A DNA stretch of 46,749 nucleotides from Streptomyces diastatochromogenes (GCA_001550305.1 LRTP01000302.1:1-46749); one strand, 5' to 3'. Numbered from the stretch's first letter, positions 1 to 8,671 are shown. Numbers and translations: made by a program. The notes: generated by a model from the letters alone, not told the origin.

Positions 1-247
1 GCACGGACGCGATCGCGCGCTCGGCGACGCGCAGCAGCTCGCGCGCGTGGGGCAGGAACGCCTGCCCGTCGATGGTGAGCTCGGCGCCGCGCGCGGTGCG
101 AGTGAACAGCCGCACACCGAAGTTGCGCTCCAGCGCGGCGATGCGCTTGGAGACGGCCTGCTGGGTGACCGCCAGCTCGGCGGCGGCCTCCTGGAACTGC
201 CCCGCGTCGGCGGCGACGACGAAGGTCCGGACGGAATCGAGGTCCAT
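1..247 (-). CDS. LysR-family transcriptional regulator, N-terminal part (runs off the window)
   Basis: The first 82 residues are visible. They start at an ATG whose complement is at 245-247 and begin MDLDSVRTFVVAADAGQF. A standard LysR winged helix-turn-helix follows, with QEAAAELAVTQQAVSKRIAALE as the HTH and RLFTRTARG as the wing. The effector-binding domain lies outside the window. The gene is divergent from the MFS transporter at 381, the usual arrangement for a LysR protein controlling its neighbour. A 17-bp palindrome lies between them. The family is certain; the effector is unknown. Confidence 0.93.
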   Translation of the reverse strand, partial: MDLDSVRTFVVAADAGQFQEAAAELAVTQQAVSKRIAALERNFGVRLFTRTARGAELTIDGQAFLPHARELLRVAERAIASV

Positions 248-263
248 GCAGATACCCTACGAG

Positions 264-280
264 CACAACCGATGGTTGTG
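264..280. promoter_or_regulatory. Candidate LysR operator (17-bp palindrome)
   Basis: The sequence cacaaccgatggttgtg is a perfect inverted repeat with 7-bp arms around gat, 17 bp upstream of the LysR start and in the LysR/MFS divergent spacer. The half-site ggttgt recurs at about 294-299 and 349-354. This fits multi-site LysR regulation of the divergent pair. The assignment is inferred from position and symmetry only. Confidence 0.45.
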
Positions 281-380
281 GCCGGCGGCCCTACGGTTGT
301 TTGATCCCCTGGTGTGACGCTCGCTTTGATGCTTCTGAACGCGGATCGGTTGTGCGGGTGAGTGGCGAGGGGCGTCGGGC

Positions 381-1673
381 ATGAGGAGTGGACACCGGCT
401 GGGACATCTGCTCGGACATCGGCTGGGGTGGCGGTTCGGGTGGCTGTGGGGAGCGTACGGGACCAGCGCGCTCGGCACCTGGCTCGCCTTCGGCGCGTTC
501 CCGCTGATCGCCATCCAGGTGCTGCACGCCGGACCGGCCGAGGTCGCCGCCCTCGCCTCCGTGGGGGCTGCGGTGGGCGCGGCCGTGGCGGTGCCGCTCG
601 GCCCGTGGGTGGAGTTCCGCCGCAAGCGGCCGGTACTGATCGCGATGGACCTGGTGCGGTTCGCGGCGCTGCTGACGATCCCCGCCGCGTTCGCGCTCGG
701 CGTGCTCACCTTCCTCCAGCTCCTGCTGGTCTCGGTCGTCGTCGCGGCGGCCGACATCACCTTCCGCGCCGCCTCCGGCGCGTACCTGAAGACCCTGCTG
801 CCGGCCGAGGACCTGCTCGTCGCCAACGCCCGGTTCGAGTCCACGGCCTGGACGACCACGATCATCGGACCGCCGCTGGGCGGCGCGGCGATCGCGCTCC
901 TCGGTCCGGTGGCGACGGTGGTGGCCGACGCGGTCAGCTACCTGCTCTCGGCCCTGGGGATCCGTGCGACGGGCGGGCACGAGCCGCGGCCCGAGCGCCG
1001 GCAGGCCGCGCGCCTGCGGGCCCGGGACCTCTTCGACGGCTGGCGGTACATCCTCGCCGACGCTGCGCTGCGCCCGCTGTTCTTCAACACCGCCTTGTTC
1101 AACGGCCTGGTGATGGCCGTCCAGCCGCTGCTTGCCGTCCTGATGCTCGGCCGACTCGGTTTCGCACCGTGGCAGTACGGCCTCGCCTTCGCCGCGCCCT
1201 CGATCGGCGGGCTGCTCGGCTCGCGGCTGGCGCGACCGCTCGTCACCCGGTTCGGACAGCACCAGGTCCTGGTCGTGACCGGGGCGCTGCGCGCGCTCTG
1301 GCCCGTCGGCCTGGCTTTCCTGGGGCCGGGCGCCGGAGGGCTGCTGCTCGTGATGGGCGTCGAGCTCGGGCTCATCTTCTGCTGCGGGGTCTTCAACCCC
1401 GTCTACGCCACCTACCGCCTCGAGCGCACCGCGACCGACCGGGTCATCCGCACACTGTCCGCCTGGACCGTGACGACCAAGGCCTCGACCGCGCTCCTGA
1501 CGGCCGTCTGGGGCGTGCTGGGCGGCCTGCTCGGCCCGCGTACGGCCATTGGCCTGGCCGGCGTGCTCCTACTGGCGACCCCGTTGCTGCTTCCCCGCCG
1601 CGCGGCAGCGCCTCTGGCCGAGCCGGAGCCGGAGCCGGAGTCTGAGCCGAAGCCGGCATCGAACCGCGTCTGA
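381..1673 (+). CDS. MFS transporter (EntS/MFS_3-like exporter)
   Basis: This 430-residue membrane protein has about 12 hydrophobic segments, starting with WLWGAYGTSALGTWLAFGAF. It carries the MFS loop-2 motif region (VEFRRKRPVLIAMD) and a cytoplasmic middle loop near residues 190-215. The length and layout fit the MFS_3 drug or siderophore exporter group. The start is ATG with gagggg at 367-372. The N-terminus is Arg/His/Gly-rich, and the C-terminus ends in a low-complexity run of Glu-Pro pairs encoded by a gagccg hexamer repeat. It is divergent from the LysR gene and probably controlled by it. The substrate cannot be told from sequence. Confidence 0.88.
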   Translation: MRSGHRLGHLLGHRLGWRFGWLWGAYGTSALGTWLAFGAFPLIAIQVLHAGPAEVAALASVGAAVGAAVAVPLGPWVEFRRKRPVLIAMDLVRFAALLTIPAAFALGVLTFLQLLLVSVVVAAADITFRAASGAYLKTLLPAEDLLVANARFESTAWTTTIIGPPLGGAAIALLGPVATVVADAVSYLLSALGIRATGGHEPRPERRQAARLRARDLFDGWRYILADAALRPLFFNTALFNGLVMAVQPLLAVLMLGRLGFAPWQYGLAFAAPSIGGLLGSRLARPLVTRFGQHQVLVVTGALRALWPVGLAFLGPGAGGLLLVMGVELGLIFCCGVFNPVYATYRLERTATDRVIRTLSAWTVTTKASTALLTAVWGVLGGLLGPRTAIGLAGVLLLATPLLLPRRAAAPLAEPEPEPESEPKPASNRV

Positions 1674-1836
1674 CGGACCGCCACCGCCGTCACCGTGAAG
1701 CCGCCTGCGGCTCGGCGAGCAGGACCTCGTGCGGTCGCCGCCATACGCCGCCCCCGTTCAACTCCCGCAGCCGACGCCGCTCACGCTGAGGCAACAGCGG
1801 TTCCAGGAGCTTTCAGGGCCGATGCATCTCGATGTG

Positions 1837-2454
1837 TCAGCTCTTGCAAGAGCCTGTGACCGCATCCCCGGAATCGTGCTGTGACTGCCAGCCGTGGATC
1901 AGTAGGTCGAACACCGTCTCCACGGTCTCGCGTGGATCGTGTCGGCCCTTGGCCAAGGTCGGGACTTCCAGGACGAACCGTGCGAGTGCTGAGCATGCGA
2001 GATCATCCGCTGCGCGGCCGAGCTCCTCCGCGATGACGGCGCTGAGGGTGCCCGCGTGCCGCATCCACATACGCTCCGCGTACTCGCGGAGCGCGGGTGT
2101 CTGGTCCACCAGCGCGGTGAGTTGATGCAGACGTGGATCCGACGCGATCGGCACCCAGGACCTCAGCGCGTGGGCGCGGAGCGCTTCGACCACGCTCTGG
2201 TCCTTGGGTCGTTCACGGACGGCGGCGGTCAGCTCTGCCTCGACTTCCTCCTCGCGGTCGAAGACCAGTGCCTCCTTGCTCGGGAAGTGCGCGAAGAGGG
2301 TCGTCGTCGATACGTCGGCTCGGTCGGCGATGTCGCGGACACTCGCTTGTTCGAAGCCGTGTTCCAGGAAGAGGTCCAGCGCAGCGTCGGCGATGGCCTG
2401 CCTCGTCGCCGCCTTCTTGCGCTCGCGACGACCAACGGTCGGAGAGTCGGGCAT
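1837..2454 (-). CDS. TetR-family transcriptional regulator
   Basis: This 205-residue protein has a classical TetR N-terminal HTH: RKKAATRQAIADAALDLF, then HGFEQASVRDIADRADV and TTTLFAHFPSKEAL. A helical ligand-binding domain follows. I chose the ATG at 2454 (MPDSPTVGRRERKK) because homologues begin just before the Arg/Lys-rich segment. An in-frame ATG at 2472 is an alternative, and the open frame extends to 2640. The gene points away from the FAD monooxygenase at 4112, a common TetR/oxygenase pairing, but an IS110 element now sits between them. A 10-bp inverted repeat upstream is a plausible operator. Confidence 0.9.
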   Translation of the reverse strand: MPDSPTVGRRERKKAATRQAIADAALDLFLEHGFEQASVRDIADRADVSTTTLFAHFPSKEALVFDREEEVEAELTAAVRERPKDQSVVEALRAHALRSWVPIASDPRLHQLTALVDQTPALREYAERMWMRHAGTLSAVIAEELGRAADDLACSALARFVLEVPTLAKGRHDPRETVETVFDLLIHGWQSQHDSGDAVTGSCKS

Positions 2455-2482
2455 GCCGCCACTGTACCTCATAACTGAAATG

Positions 2483-2526
2483 AAGCAGAAACTGTAACGG
2501 TTGCACTTATGGACTTGTTTCTGCTT
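2483..2526. promoter_or_regulatory. 10-bp inverted repeat in the TetR promoter region
   Basis: Arms aagcagaaac (2483-2492) and gtttctgctt (2517-2526) are perfectly complementary with a 24-bp spacer. They lie 29-72 bp upstream of the chosen TetR start. TetR proteins commonly autoregulate from palindromes in this position. The spacing is wide for a single dimer, so two half-operators or a hairpin are also possible. Direct evidence is the symmetry only. Confidence 0.4.
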
Positions 2527-2668
2527 TCGTGGTCTCCGTAGGGGTTGCCGCATCCCGGTGGGGTCGCGGCACCGGTCATCGCCGCGCCGCGGCGCCCCCC
2601 GGAACCCCACCGACGAAAGGATTCCCAATGGAGTTGTCAACCCGCGTTGGTGACTCGCTGTGAGTGTG

Positions 2669-3880
2669 TCAGCCCAGCGCGACGGGGGTCTGCGGTGCCG
2701 TGAGCTCGAAGGGCCGACCGTCGCGTATGAGGGCCCACAGGACGTTCAGACGGCGGCGTGCGAGGGCGATGATCGCCTGTTTGTGGCCCTTGCCTTCGGC
2801 TCTTTTGCGTTCGTAGAAGGCTTTGGAGACAGGGCAGGAGCGGGCGGCGACCATGGCGGACATGTAGAAGACCCTCAGCAGGTGCCGGCAGTAGCGGCGC
2901 GGACGGCGCATGTTGCCGCTGATGCGTCCGGAGTCCTTGGGGACCGGAGCCAGGCCGGCGACGCCCGCGAGGCGGTCGGCGCTGGCGAAGATACTCAGGT
3001 CGCCGCCGGTGTGGGCGATGAACTCGGCGCCCAGAACAGGGCCGATGCCGGGCATGCTCAGGATGACCTCGGCATGCGGGTGGTCGCGAAACCGGCCCTC
3101 GATCAGGGCGTCGGTCTCGGCGATCTCCTCATCGAGGGCCATCACCTCCCTCGCCAGCTTGGCCACCACGGTGGCGGCCAGCTTCTCTCCGGCGACGGCG
3201 GTGTGCTGGGCCTCGGCGGCCTGGACCGCGGTGGCCGCGACGAGCTGGTCGTTGCGGACCTTGCGGTTCTTCCGCCAGGTCGCGAGCCGCACCTTGCCGA
3301 TGCGCCGGAGGGCGGCCGGGGTCTGGTACTGGGTCAGCAGTACCAGGGCCGCCTTGGACGTCTTGTAGTCGAAGGCGCGTTCCAGGGCGGGGAAGTACTC
3401 CAGCATCTGGGCTCGGAGCCGGTTGATCGTTCTGGTGCGGTCGGCTGCCAGGTCCAGGCGGCGCGAGGTGAGGATGCGCAGGTCGACGGCGATGTCGTCA
3501 CCCCGGTGCATCGGTTCCAGGTCGCGGCGCATGCGCGCCTGGTCGGCGATGACGAAGGCGTCCTTGGCGTCGCTCTTGCCGTCGCCCCGGTAGGAGCCGG
3601 AGGCGTGGTGGACAGTGCGGCCGGGGATGTAGAGGACCTGCTGGCCGTTGTCGGTCAACAGCGCGATCATCAGCGCGGCCCCGCCCGCGTTGAGATCGAT
3701 CGCCCAGGTCACCGGGTCGCCGTCGCTCAGCTCCAGCACATCGGCGATCAGCTTCAGCATCAGGGTCTCGTCGTTGTCCATCCGCCGCGACAGCCTGCGC
3801 TTGCCGTCGGCGTCGAGCACCACGCAGTGATGCGCGGACTTGCCCGCATCCGTACCGGCCCACAGTTCGGGCACGGCCAC
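2669..3880 (-). CDS. IS110-family transposase (bridge-RNA-guided recombinase)
   Basis: This protein of 403 residues has the two IS110 domains. The N-terminal RuvC-like DEDD domain shows Asp11 in WAGTDAGKSAHH, an acidic residue in WAIDLNAGG near 62, and Asp104/Asp107 in GKSDAKDAFVIAD. The C-terminal Transposase_20 domain contains SMPGIGPVLGAEFIAHTGG and AGLAPVPKDSG, and a candidate nucleophilic serine in RSCPVSKAFYERK. The length is normal and no frameshift is visible, so the element may be active. Known IS110 recombinases act with a non-coding RNA from the element's own end that pairs with donor and target DNA. Confidence 0.93.
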   Translation of the reverse strand: MAVPELWAGTDAGKSAHHCVVLDADGKRRLSRRMDNDETLMLKLIADVLELSDGDPVTWAIDLNAGGAALMIALLTDNGQQVLYIPGRTVHHASGSYRGDGKSDAKDAFVIADQARMRRDLEPMHRGDDIAVDLRILTSRRLDLAADRTRTINRLRAQMLEYFPALERAFDYKTSKAALVLLTQYQTPAALRRIGKVRLATWRKNRKVRNDQLVAATAVQAAEAQHTAVAGEKLAATVVAKLAREVMALDEEIAETDALIEGRFRDHPHAEVILSMPGIGPVLGAEFIAHTGGDLSIFASADRLAGVAGLAPVPKDSGRISGNMRRPRRYCRHLLRVFYMSAMVAARSCPVSKAFYERKRAEGKGHKQAIIALARRRLNVLWALIRDGRPFELTAPQTPVALG

Positions 3881-3884
3881 CTCC

Positions 3885-4076
3885 GAAGTCGTATCCGTTC
3901 ACAGCCCAGCAGACGACCTCGCCAGCGTGTCCTTACCAAGCGATCTTGTGCCGCGCATCCCAATGAGTGGTCGAGTCGTCGCGGGATGCCGAGCGGCCAA
4001 TCCTTTCAAGCCACCACTGGGCTGAACCCACCGAGCCACACCCAGCATCCCTGGGCCTTTCGATCCTACGAGTGAC
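3885..4076 (-). ncRNA. Candidate IS110 bridge RNA region
   Basis: This non-coding stretch upstream of the transposase start holds several hairpins. One has arms cccag and ctggg at 4041-4055 with a 5-nt loop. A longer one pairs gcatccc (3955-3961) with gggatgc (3983-3989) around a 21-nt loop. A weaker one pairs tggg with ccca at 4018-4030. Bridge RNAs of IS110 elements are structured transcripts of this end with internal loops that read target and donor. I did not match the loops to the flanks, and the RNA ends are unknown. Position and structure support the call. Confidence 0.45.
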
Positions 4077-4111
4077 CGAAACCAACCCACCTACAACGTA
4101 AGGAATCCACC

Positions 4112-5260
4112 GTGGACTCTCCGACGCCCGTGAACGCGCGGATCAGCATCATCGGTGCCGGCCCGGGAGGCTTGACGTGCGCGCGCATCCTGCAGCAGCA
4201 CGGCATTCCGGTGACGGTGTACGACCGCGATCCAGAGGTGAACTCCCGCAACCAGGGAGGCTCACTCGACCTGCACAAGGAAGACGGCCAGCTCGCGCTC
4301 CGTGAAGCGGGCCTACTGGAGGAGTTCTTCGCGCTCGCCAGGCTCGAGAGCCAGGAAATGCGCCGTATGGACCCCGCGGGGCGCGTCCTTGCCCACCATC
4401 TGCCGGACGCGGGCGAAACGGTCAGCCCCGAGATCGACCGCGGACAGCTTCGCGATCTCCTGCTGGGCTCGCTCGCCGCCGGGACCGTTCAGTGGGGACG
4501 CACGCTCGCATCAGTGAGCGGACCGGCCGACGGGCCGCGAACGCTGACGTTCGCCGACGGGACGGCCGTTGAAGCGGATCTCGTGATCGGTGCGGACGGC
4601 GCCTTCTCGCGCGTCCGCACGGCCGTGTCGCCCGCGACACCGCACTACACCGGGGTCAGCTTCCTTGAGGCATGGTTCGACGACATGGAGACCGCGCACC
4701 CCGAACTTTCCGAACTGGTCGGGAAGGGCAGCGCCCACGTCGCCGACAGCGAGCGCGGCCTCTTCGCACAGCGCAACAGCGGCAGCCACATGCGCGTCTA
4801 CATCATGCAGCGCGTCCCTGCGGACTGGATCACGACGAACGGGCTTCGCCCCGAGGACACCGAGGGCATCCGCGCGCACCTGTTGAGCGAGTACGCGGCC
4901 TGGTCACCCCAGACACTCCGGATGATCACCGACAACGACGGCCCCTACGTCGACCGTCCGCTCTTCGCCCTGCCGGTGCCGCACACATGGGAGCACTCGC
5001 CCAGCGTGACACTCCTGGGAGACGCCGCACACGTCATGCCACCCCTCGGCGTCGGCGTCAACCTCGCCATGCTCGACGCCAGCGAACTCGCGCTCGCACT
5101 CGTTCACTCCGCCACCATCGACGACGCTGTACACAACTACGAGAAGTCGATGCTCCCGCGCTCGACCGACATAGCCCAGATGCTCGAAGGCGGCGCTGAG
5201 CACCTTCTGTCCGTGCCCGACCCCGACGAGATCGCGGAGTTCGGTCCGTCCCGGCCCTGA
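4112..5260 (+). CDS. FAD-dependent monooxygenase (TetX / PHBH-like class A)
   Basis: This 382-residue flavoprotein has an N-terminal Rossmann motif, IIGAGPGGLTCARIL (GxGxxG near residues 15-20). A DG-type motif follows in LVIGADGAFSRVRTA, and the second FAD motif LLGDAAHVMPPLGVGVN lies near residue 304. These are typical of class A aromatic or tetracycline-type hydroxylases. The start is GTG at 4112, preceded by aagga at 4100-4104. There is no membrane anchor or extra C-terminal domain. The TetR gene at 1837 is the likely original regulator, now 1.6 kb away because of the IS110 insertion. The substrate is unknown; tetracycline inactivation cannot be inferred from these motifs alone. Confidence 0.9.
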   Translation: MDSPTPVNARISIIGAGPGGLTCARILQQHGIPVTVYDRDPEVNSRNQGGSLDLHKEDGQLALREAGLLEEFFALARLESQEMRRMDPAGRVLAHHLPDAGETVSPEIDRGQLRDLLLGSLAAGTVQWGRTLASVSGPADGPRTLTFADGTAVEADLVIGADGAFSRVRTAVSPATPHYTGVSFLEAWFDDMETAHPELSELVGKGSAHVADSERGLFAQRNSGSHMRVYIMQRVPADWITTNGLRPEDTEGIRAHLLSEYAAWSPQTLRMITDNDGPYVDRPLFALPVPHTWEHSPSVTLLGDAAHVMPPLGVGVNLAMLDASELALALVHSATIDDAVHNYEKSMLPRSTDIAQMLEGGAEHLLSVPDPDEIAEFGPSRP

Positions 5261-5724
5261 CATCGCGGGCGCGGCCCCATCAGCCGGCCGAACGCCCAAT
5301 CACACCTGGAGGACTACGGGTCGGAGTGCCGGGGCAGGGCGGGGTGTCGTGTTCGGCGGTGATGACAGGCGAGTTCGTTCATCTCCTCCCTGGCCCGGGC
5401 CAGACGCCTGTAGCGGCCCCGCGTTGCCCCGCCGCGACGGCGGTGGGGCGGACCGGGATCAAGCACGCGCGATGCGCTGGACCCCGTATGCGGCGCCCGG
5501 TCAGGGTGTGGACGTCCTCCAGTACCGGTGGACCTCCCGCATCGGGTGGGGACGGGCCACTGGAGTGGTCCGTGGCGACAACGGCACCAGTGCGCGGCGC
5601 GGGTCCGGGGGACCGGCCCGGGATCCGCGTTTAATCGCGCCGGAGAACCGAGACGCCAGGAGCGGAGAGCGCTGACGGGCGTGGATCTCCGGGCCACGCC
5701 CCCCAGCGCTTGAGGGAGATTGCA
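5261..5724. other. 464-bp spacer without a convincing gene
   Basis: Open frames run through this stretch on both strands, but none matches a family I recognise and none has a good ribosome site. The minus-strand frame ends in a hydrophilic segment (REEMNELACHHRR) that might be the tail of a lost gene. The last 15 bases hold the leader and gagggag ribosome site of the acyl-CoA dehydrogenase. Confidence 0.4.
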
Positions 5725-6951
5725 ATGAGCGGCACAACGACCCTGCCGACACGGTCCGGCCCCTACCTGGACAAGGGGCTGCTGCCCGCCGACTTCTACG
5801 CCTACGAGGACCTGCTGTCGGACGCGGAGCGGGAGAAGCTCGAGTCCGTCCGCGAGTTCCTCCGCAAGCAGGTCGCACCGATCGTCGACGACCACTGGGC
5901 CCGCGCCGAGTTCCCCTACCAGCTGATCGGGGGCTTCGGGGGGCTCGGTCTGATGGACTGGGCCGACCCGGACTCACCGGAGTCCCAGCCGAGCAACCTC
6001 CTCGCGGGCTTCATCGCGCTGGAGTTGGCGCATGTCGACGCGTCCGTGGCCACCTTCGCGGGCGTACACACGGGTCTGGCCATGGGCACCATCCTCACCT
6101 GCGGCTCCGACGAACAGAAGCGTCGGTGGCTGCCGGCGATGAGCCGCTTCGAGAAGATCGGCGCCTTCGGGCTGACCGAGCCGCACGGCGGATCCGACGT
6201 GGCCGGCGGCCTGCAGACAACCGCGCGCCGTGACGGCGACGAATGGATCCTCGACGGCGCGAAGCGGTGGATCGGAAACGCGACGTTCGCCGACCTGGTG
6301 GTCGTCTGGGCCCGCGATGTCGAGACCCGTCATGTGCTGGGCTTCGTCGTGGAGAAGGACACCCCCGGGTTCACCGCGACGAAGATCGAGAACAAGATGG
6401 CGCTGCGGATCGTGCAGAACGCCGACATCGTGCTCGGCGGCTGCCGTGTTCCGGAGGCCAACCGGCTGCAGAACGCGAATTCGTTCAAGGACACCGCCAA
6501 GATCCTGCGCCAGACGCGCAGCGGGGTGGCCTGGCAGGCGGTGGGAGTGATGTTCGCCGCCTACGAGATCGCCCTGCAGTACGCGAAGGAGCGCGAGCAG
6601 TTCGGGCGCCCGATCGGGGGCTTCCAGCTCGTGCAGGACCTGCTCGTGAAGATGCTCGGCAACGCCACGGCCTCGTGCGGGATGATGACGCGCCTGGCCC
6701 AGTTGCAGGACGCCGGGGTATTCCGGGATGAACAGTCCGCCCTGGCGAAGGCCTACTGCACCGTGCGGATGCGCGAGACCGTGGGGTGGGCGCGGGAACT
6801 GCTGGCGGGCAACGGCATCCTCCTCGACTACAAGGTCGGCCGCTTCGTCGCCGACGCAGAAGCCATCTACTCCTACGAGGGCACGCGGGAGATCCAGACC
6901 CTCATCGTCGGACGCGCCGTCACCGACGGCCTCAGCGCCTTCGTGAGGTGA
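5725..6951 (+). CDS. Acyl-CoA dehydrogenase (glutaryl-CoA dehydrogenase-like)
   Basis: This 408-residue flavoenzyme oxidises an acyl-CoA to a 2-enoyl-CoA. It has the ACAD middle-domain signature GAFGLTEPHGGSDVAGGL and the C-terminal helical segment REREQFGRPIGGFQLVQDLL (written here without its first residues). The candidate catalytic base is Glu385 in IYSYEGTREIQTLIVGRA, the position used by glutaryl-CoA-type members. I prefer the ATG at 5725 to the TTG at 5710 because gagggag lies at the right distance before it. It leads the operon, with a 5-bp gap to the CoA-transferase. The substrate is not known, but a short dicarboxyl- or branched acyl-CoA is plausible. Confidence 0.93.
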   Translation: MSGTTTLPTRSGPYLDKGLLPADFYAYEDLLSDAEREKLESVREFLRKQVAPIVDDHWARAEFPYQLIGGFGGLGLMDWADPDSPESQPSNLLAGFIALELAHVDASVATFAGVHTGLAMGTILTCGSDEQKRRWLPAMSRFEKIGAFGLTEPHGGSDVAGGLQTTARRDGDEWILDGAKRWIGNATFADLVVVWARDVETRHVLGFVVEKDTPGFTATKIENKMALRIVQNADIVLGGCRVPEANRLQNANSFKDTAKILRQTRSGVAWQAVGVMFAAYEIALQYAKEREQFGRPIGGFQLVQDLLVKMLGNATASCGMMTRLAQLQDAGVFRDEQSALAKAYCTVRMRETVGWARELLAGNGILLDYKVGRFVADAEAIYSYEGTREIQTLIVGRAVTDGLSAFVR

Positions 6952-6956
6952 CGACG

Positions 6957-8189
6957 ATGACCACCGAATCCGTCTTCACCGGCCTGAAGGTCCTCGACGC
7001 GTCGAGCTTCATCGCGGGACCGGCCGCGGCCACTGTGCTCTCCGACTTCGGAGCGGACGTCATCAAGATCGAGCCACCGGGAAAGGGCGACCCCCAGCGA
7101 GGGCTGAGCTCCGTGCCGCCCAGCCCCCGGGCACAGGCCAACTACAGCTGGCACCTCGCCAACCGCAACAAGCGCGGCATGGTCATCGACCTGAAGGCAC
7201 CGGCGGCCACCAAGATCCTCAAACGCCTCGTCGAGTGGGCCGACGTGGTGATCACCAACTTCCCGCACGGCACACGCGAGAAGCTGCACCTCGGCTATGA
7301 CGAGGTCGCGGGCTGGAACCCGCGGGTCGTCTACGCCGACATCACGGGCTTCGGGGACGCCGGTCCCGACGCCGGGCAGCCGGGCTTCGACCTGACCGCC
7401 TACTGGGCGCGCAGCGGGCTGCTGGCCTCCACCCGGGACGCGGGGGCCCCGCCGACGGCCCCGGTCTGGGGCAGCGGCGACTACATGTCGGCGATCGGGA
7501 TCTACGCGGCGATCGTGACCGCCCTCTACCGCCGCGAGCGGACGGGACAAGGCGCCAGCGTCGGGACGTCCCTGCTCGCCGAGGGCGTCTGGGCCACGGG
7601 AACGCTCGTGGCAGGCGCGCTCGCCGACGGCACCCCGTTCGAGTTGCACGACCGGAAGGCGCCCGCGAACCCGCTGATCAACCCCTACCGGACCGCCGAC
7701 GGCGAATGGTTCATGCTCGTCACCTCAGCCCCGCACTGGCCGGGACTGACCCGGGCCATCGGGCACCCCGAACTGCTCGAGGATCCCCGTTTCGCGGACA
7801 TCGAGGGCTTCGTCAAGAACTCCACCGCGCTGACCGAGCTGCTCGACGCCGAGTTCCGTTCGCGGCCCTTCGCCCACTGGAAGGACGCCCTGACCCGGGA
7901 ACGCGTCACCTACAGCCTCATTCAGACACCGGAGGAGACCGCGCGGGATCCGCAGCTGCGCGCGAACGACATCGTCGTACCGCTGGAAGGAGTCAGCGGG
8001 CTGGAGTACACCATCAACAGCCCGGTCAACCTGCGAGGCGTCGCGAAGGTCCCGGCGAAGCGGGCACCGGACCTGGGCGAGCACAACGACGAGGTCCTCG
8101 CCGAGCTGGGATTCGGCCCCGCAGAGATCGCCGAGCTGCGCGCCGAGGGAGCGATTCCCGGCCCGGCGGAAGCGGAGAGGGCGCGATGA
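6957..8189 (+). CDS. CaiB/BaiF-family (class III) CoA-transferase
   Basis: This 410-residue enzyme has the class III CoA-transferase layout: LDASSFIAGPAAATVLSDFGADVIKIEPP at the N-terminus (residues 13-41, quoted in part), and Asp175 in WGSGDYMSA. That Asp corresponds to the catalytic aspartate that forms the acyl-enzyme anhydride. A small domain follows, with RERTGQGASVGTSLLAEG. The start lies 5 bp after the dehydrogenase stop, and the end overlaps the next start (ATGA), so translation is coupled. It probably activates the pathway substrate by swapping CoA from another thioester. It is not a close enough match to name a substrate. Confidence 0.93.
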   Translation: MTTESVFTGLKVLDASSFIAGPAAATVLSDFGADVIKIEPPGKGDPQRGLSSVPPSPRAQANYSWHLANRNKRGMVIDLKAPAATKILKRLVEWADVVITNFPHGTREKLHLGYDEVAGWNPRVVYADITGFGDAGPDAGQPGFDLTAYWARSGLLASTRDAGAPPTAPVWGSGDYMSAIGIYAAIVTALYRRERTGQGASVGTSLLAEGVWATGTLVAGALADGTPFELHDRKAPANPLINPYRTADGEWFMLVTSAPHWPGLTRAIGHPELLEDPRFADIEGFVKNSTALTELLDAEFRSRPFAHWKDALTRERVTYSLIQTPEETARDPQLRANDIVVPLEGVSGLEYTINSPVNLRGVAKVPAKRAPDLGEHNDEVLAELGFGPAEIAELRAEGAIPGPAEAERAR

Positions 8190-8664
8190 GCGCGGCACCC
8201 GACGCGTCGGGCGTAGTGCTCCACGAGCCCCGCGGCAGCGTGCTGACCATCGCCATCGCCCTCAACCGCCTGGCGCAGAAGAACGCCGACGGCCCCGAGG
8301 GCGCGGTACCGCTCGCGGCGGTCGTGGGCCGAGGTCATACGTGGTCCTGTGACGGCAGAGGACGAACTGGTCAGGCTGCCGTGCCTACTTCAGCTCCACG
8401 TCGCCGCGCGTACTGCTCACGGGCGAGCCGCCGAACGCCGCCGAAGGCAGCCGCCAAGGAGGTCCCGCGCGAAACGCAGGCCCGAAGGAGAGCGACGTGT
8501 TCAGACACCAGGGCGAGCTTACGAGTGGGCCGGCCGCCGACCAGGACGCGCGGGTAGGCGTACGGGCGTTCGCCGAGAAATGTGCCAGCACGCCGCGGCC
8601 GCTGATGTCGGCCATCTCTGCCGCCTTTTCACCGCAGCCCGTGTCCGATCTTCAGGAGCAGTGA
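8186..8664 (+). pseudogene. Decayed enoyl-CoA hydratase/isomerase
   Basis: The ATG at 8186 overlaps the upstream stop and begins a crotonase-like N-terminus (GVVLHEPRGSVLTI, then LNRLAQKNADG). The frame then degenerates. A second frame, starting near 8386, resumes with RVLLTGEPPNAAEGSRQGG, the crotonase segment that normally reads like LLLTGEP-DAEEA-RIGLVN. It ends with TSGPAADQDARVGVRAFAEK, the usual crotonase tail (S-DAREGVRAFLEKR). The oxyanion-hole and catalytic Glu region is missing. At about 160 codons against the usual 250-270, with at least one frameshift and an internal deletion, it cannot be functional. This is the hydratase step of the operon. Confidence 0.75.
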
Positions 8665-8671
8665 ACCAGTA

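Larger units (their letters stand above)
2640..4085 (-). mobile_element. IS110-family insertion sequence (ends approximate)
   Basis: The element carries one transposase gene (2669-3880, minus strand) and about 200 bp of non-coding DNA upstream of that gene. That layout is typical of the IS110 group, where the long non-coding end encodes the bridge RNA. IS110 elements lack terminal inverted repeats and usually make no target duplication, so the boundaries cannot be fixed here; the limits given are outer guesses. It sits between the TetR gene and the monooxygenase that TetR probably once controlled. Confidence 0.75.

Noticed and set aside
2660..4075. Long plus-strand open frame of about 470 codons
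   Set aside because: It is antisense to the IS110 transposase, which has clear family motifs; the plus frame is low-complexity Gly/Val/Asp sequence with no domain.
4112..5260. Calling the monooxygenase tetracycline-inactivating TetX
   Set aside because: The flavin motifs are shared by many class A hydroxylases; nothing specific to tetracycline binding can be read from the sequence.
5314..5895. Minus-strand frame between the monooxygenase and acyl-CoA dehydrogenase
   Set aside because: No start signal, no family, and it overlaps the acyl-CoA dehydrogenase.
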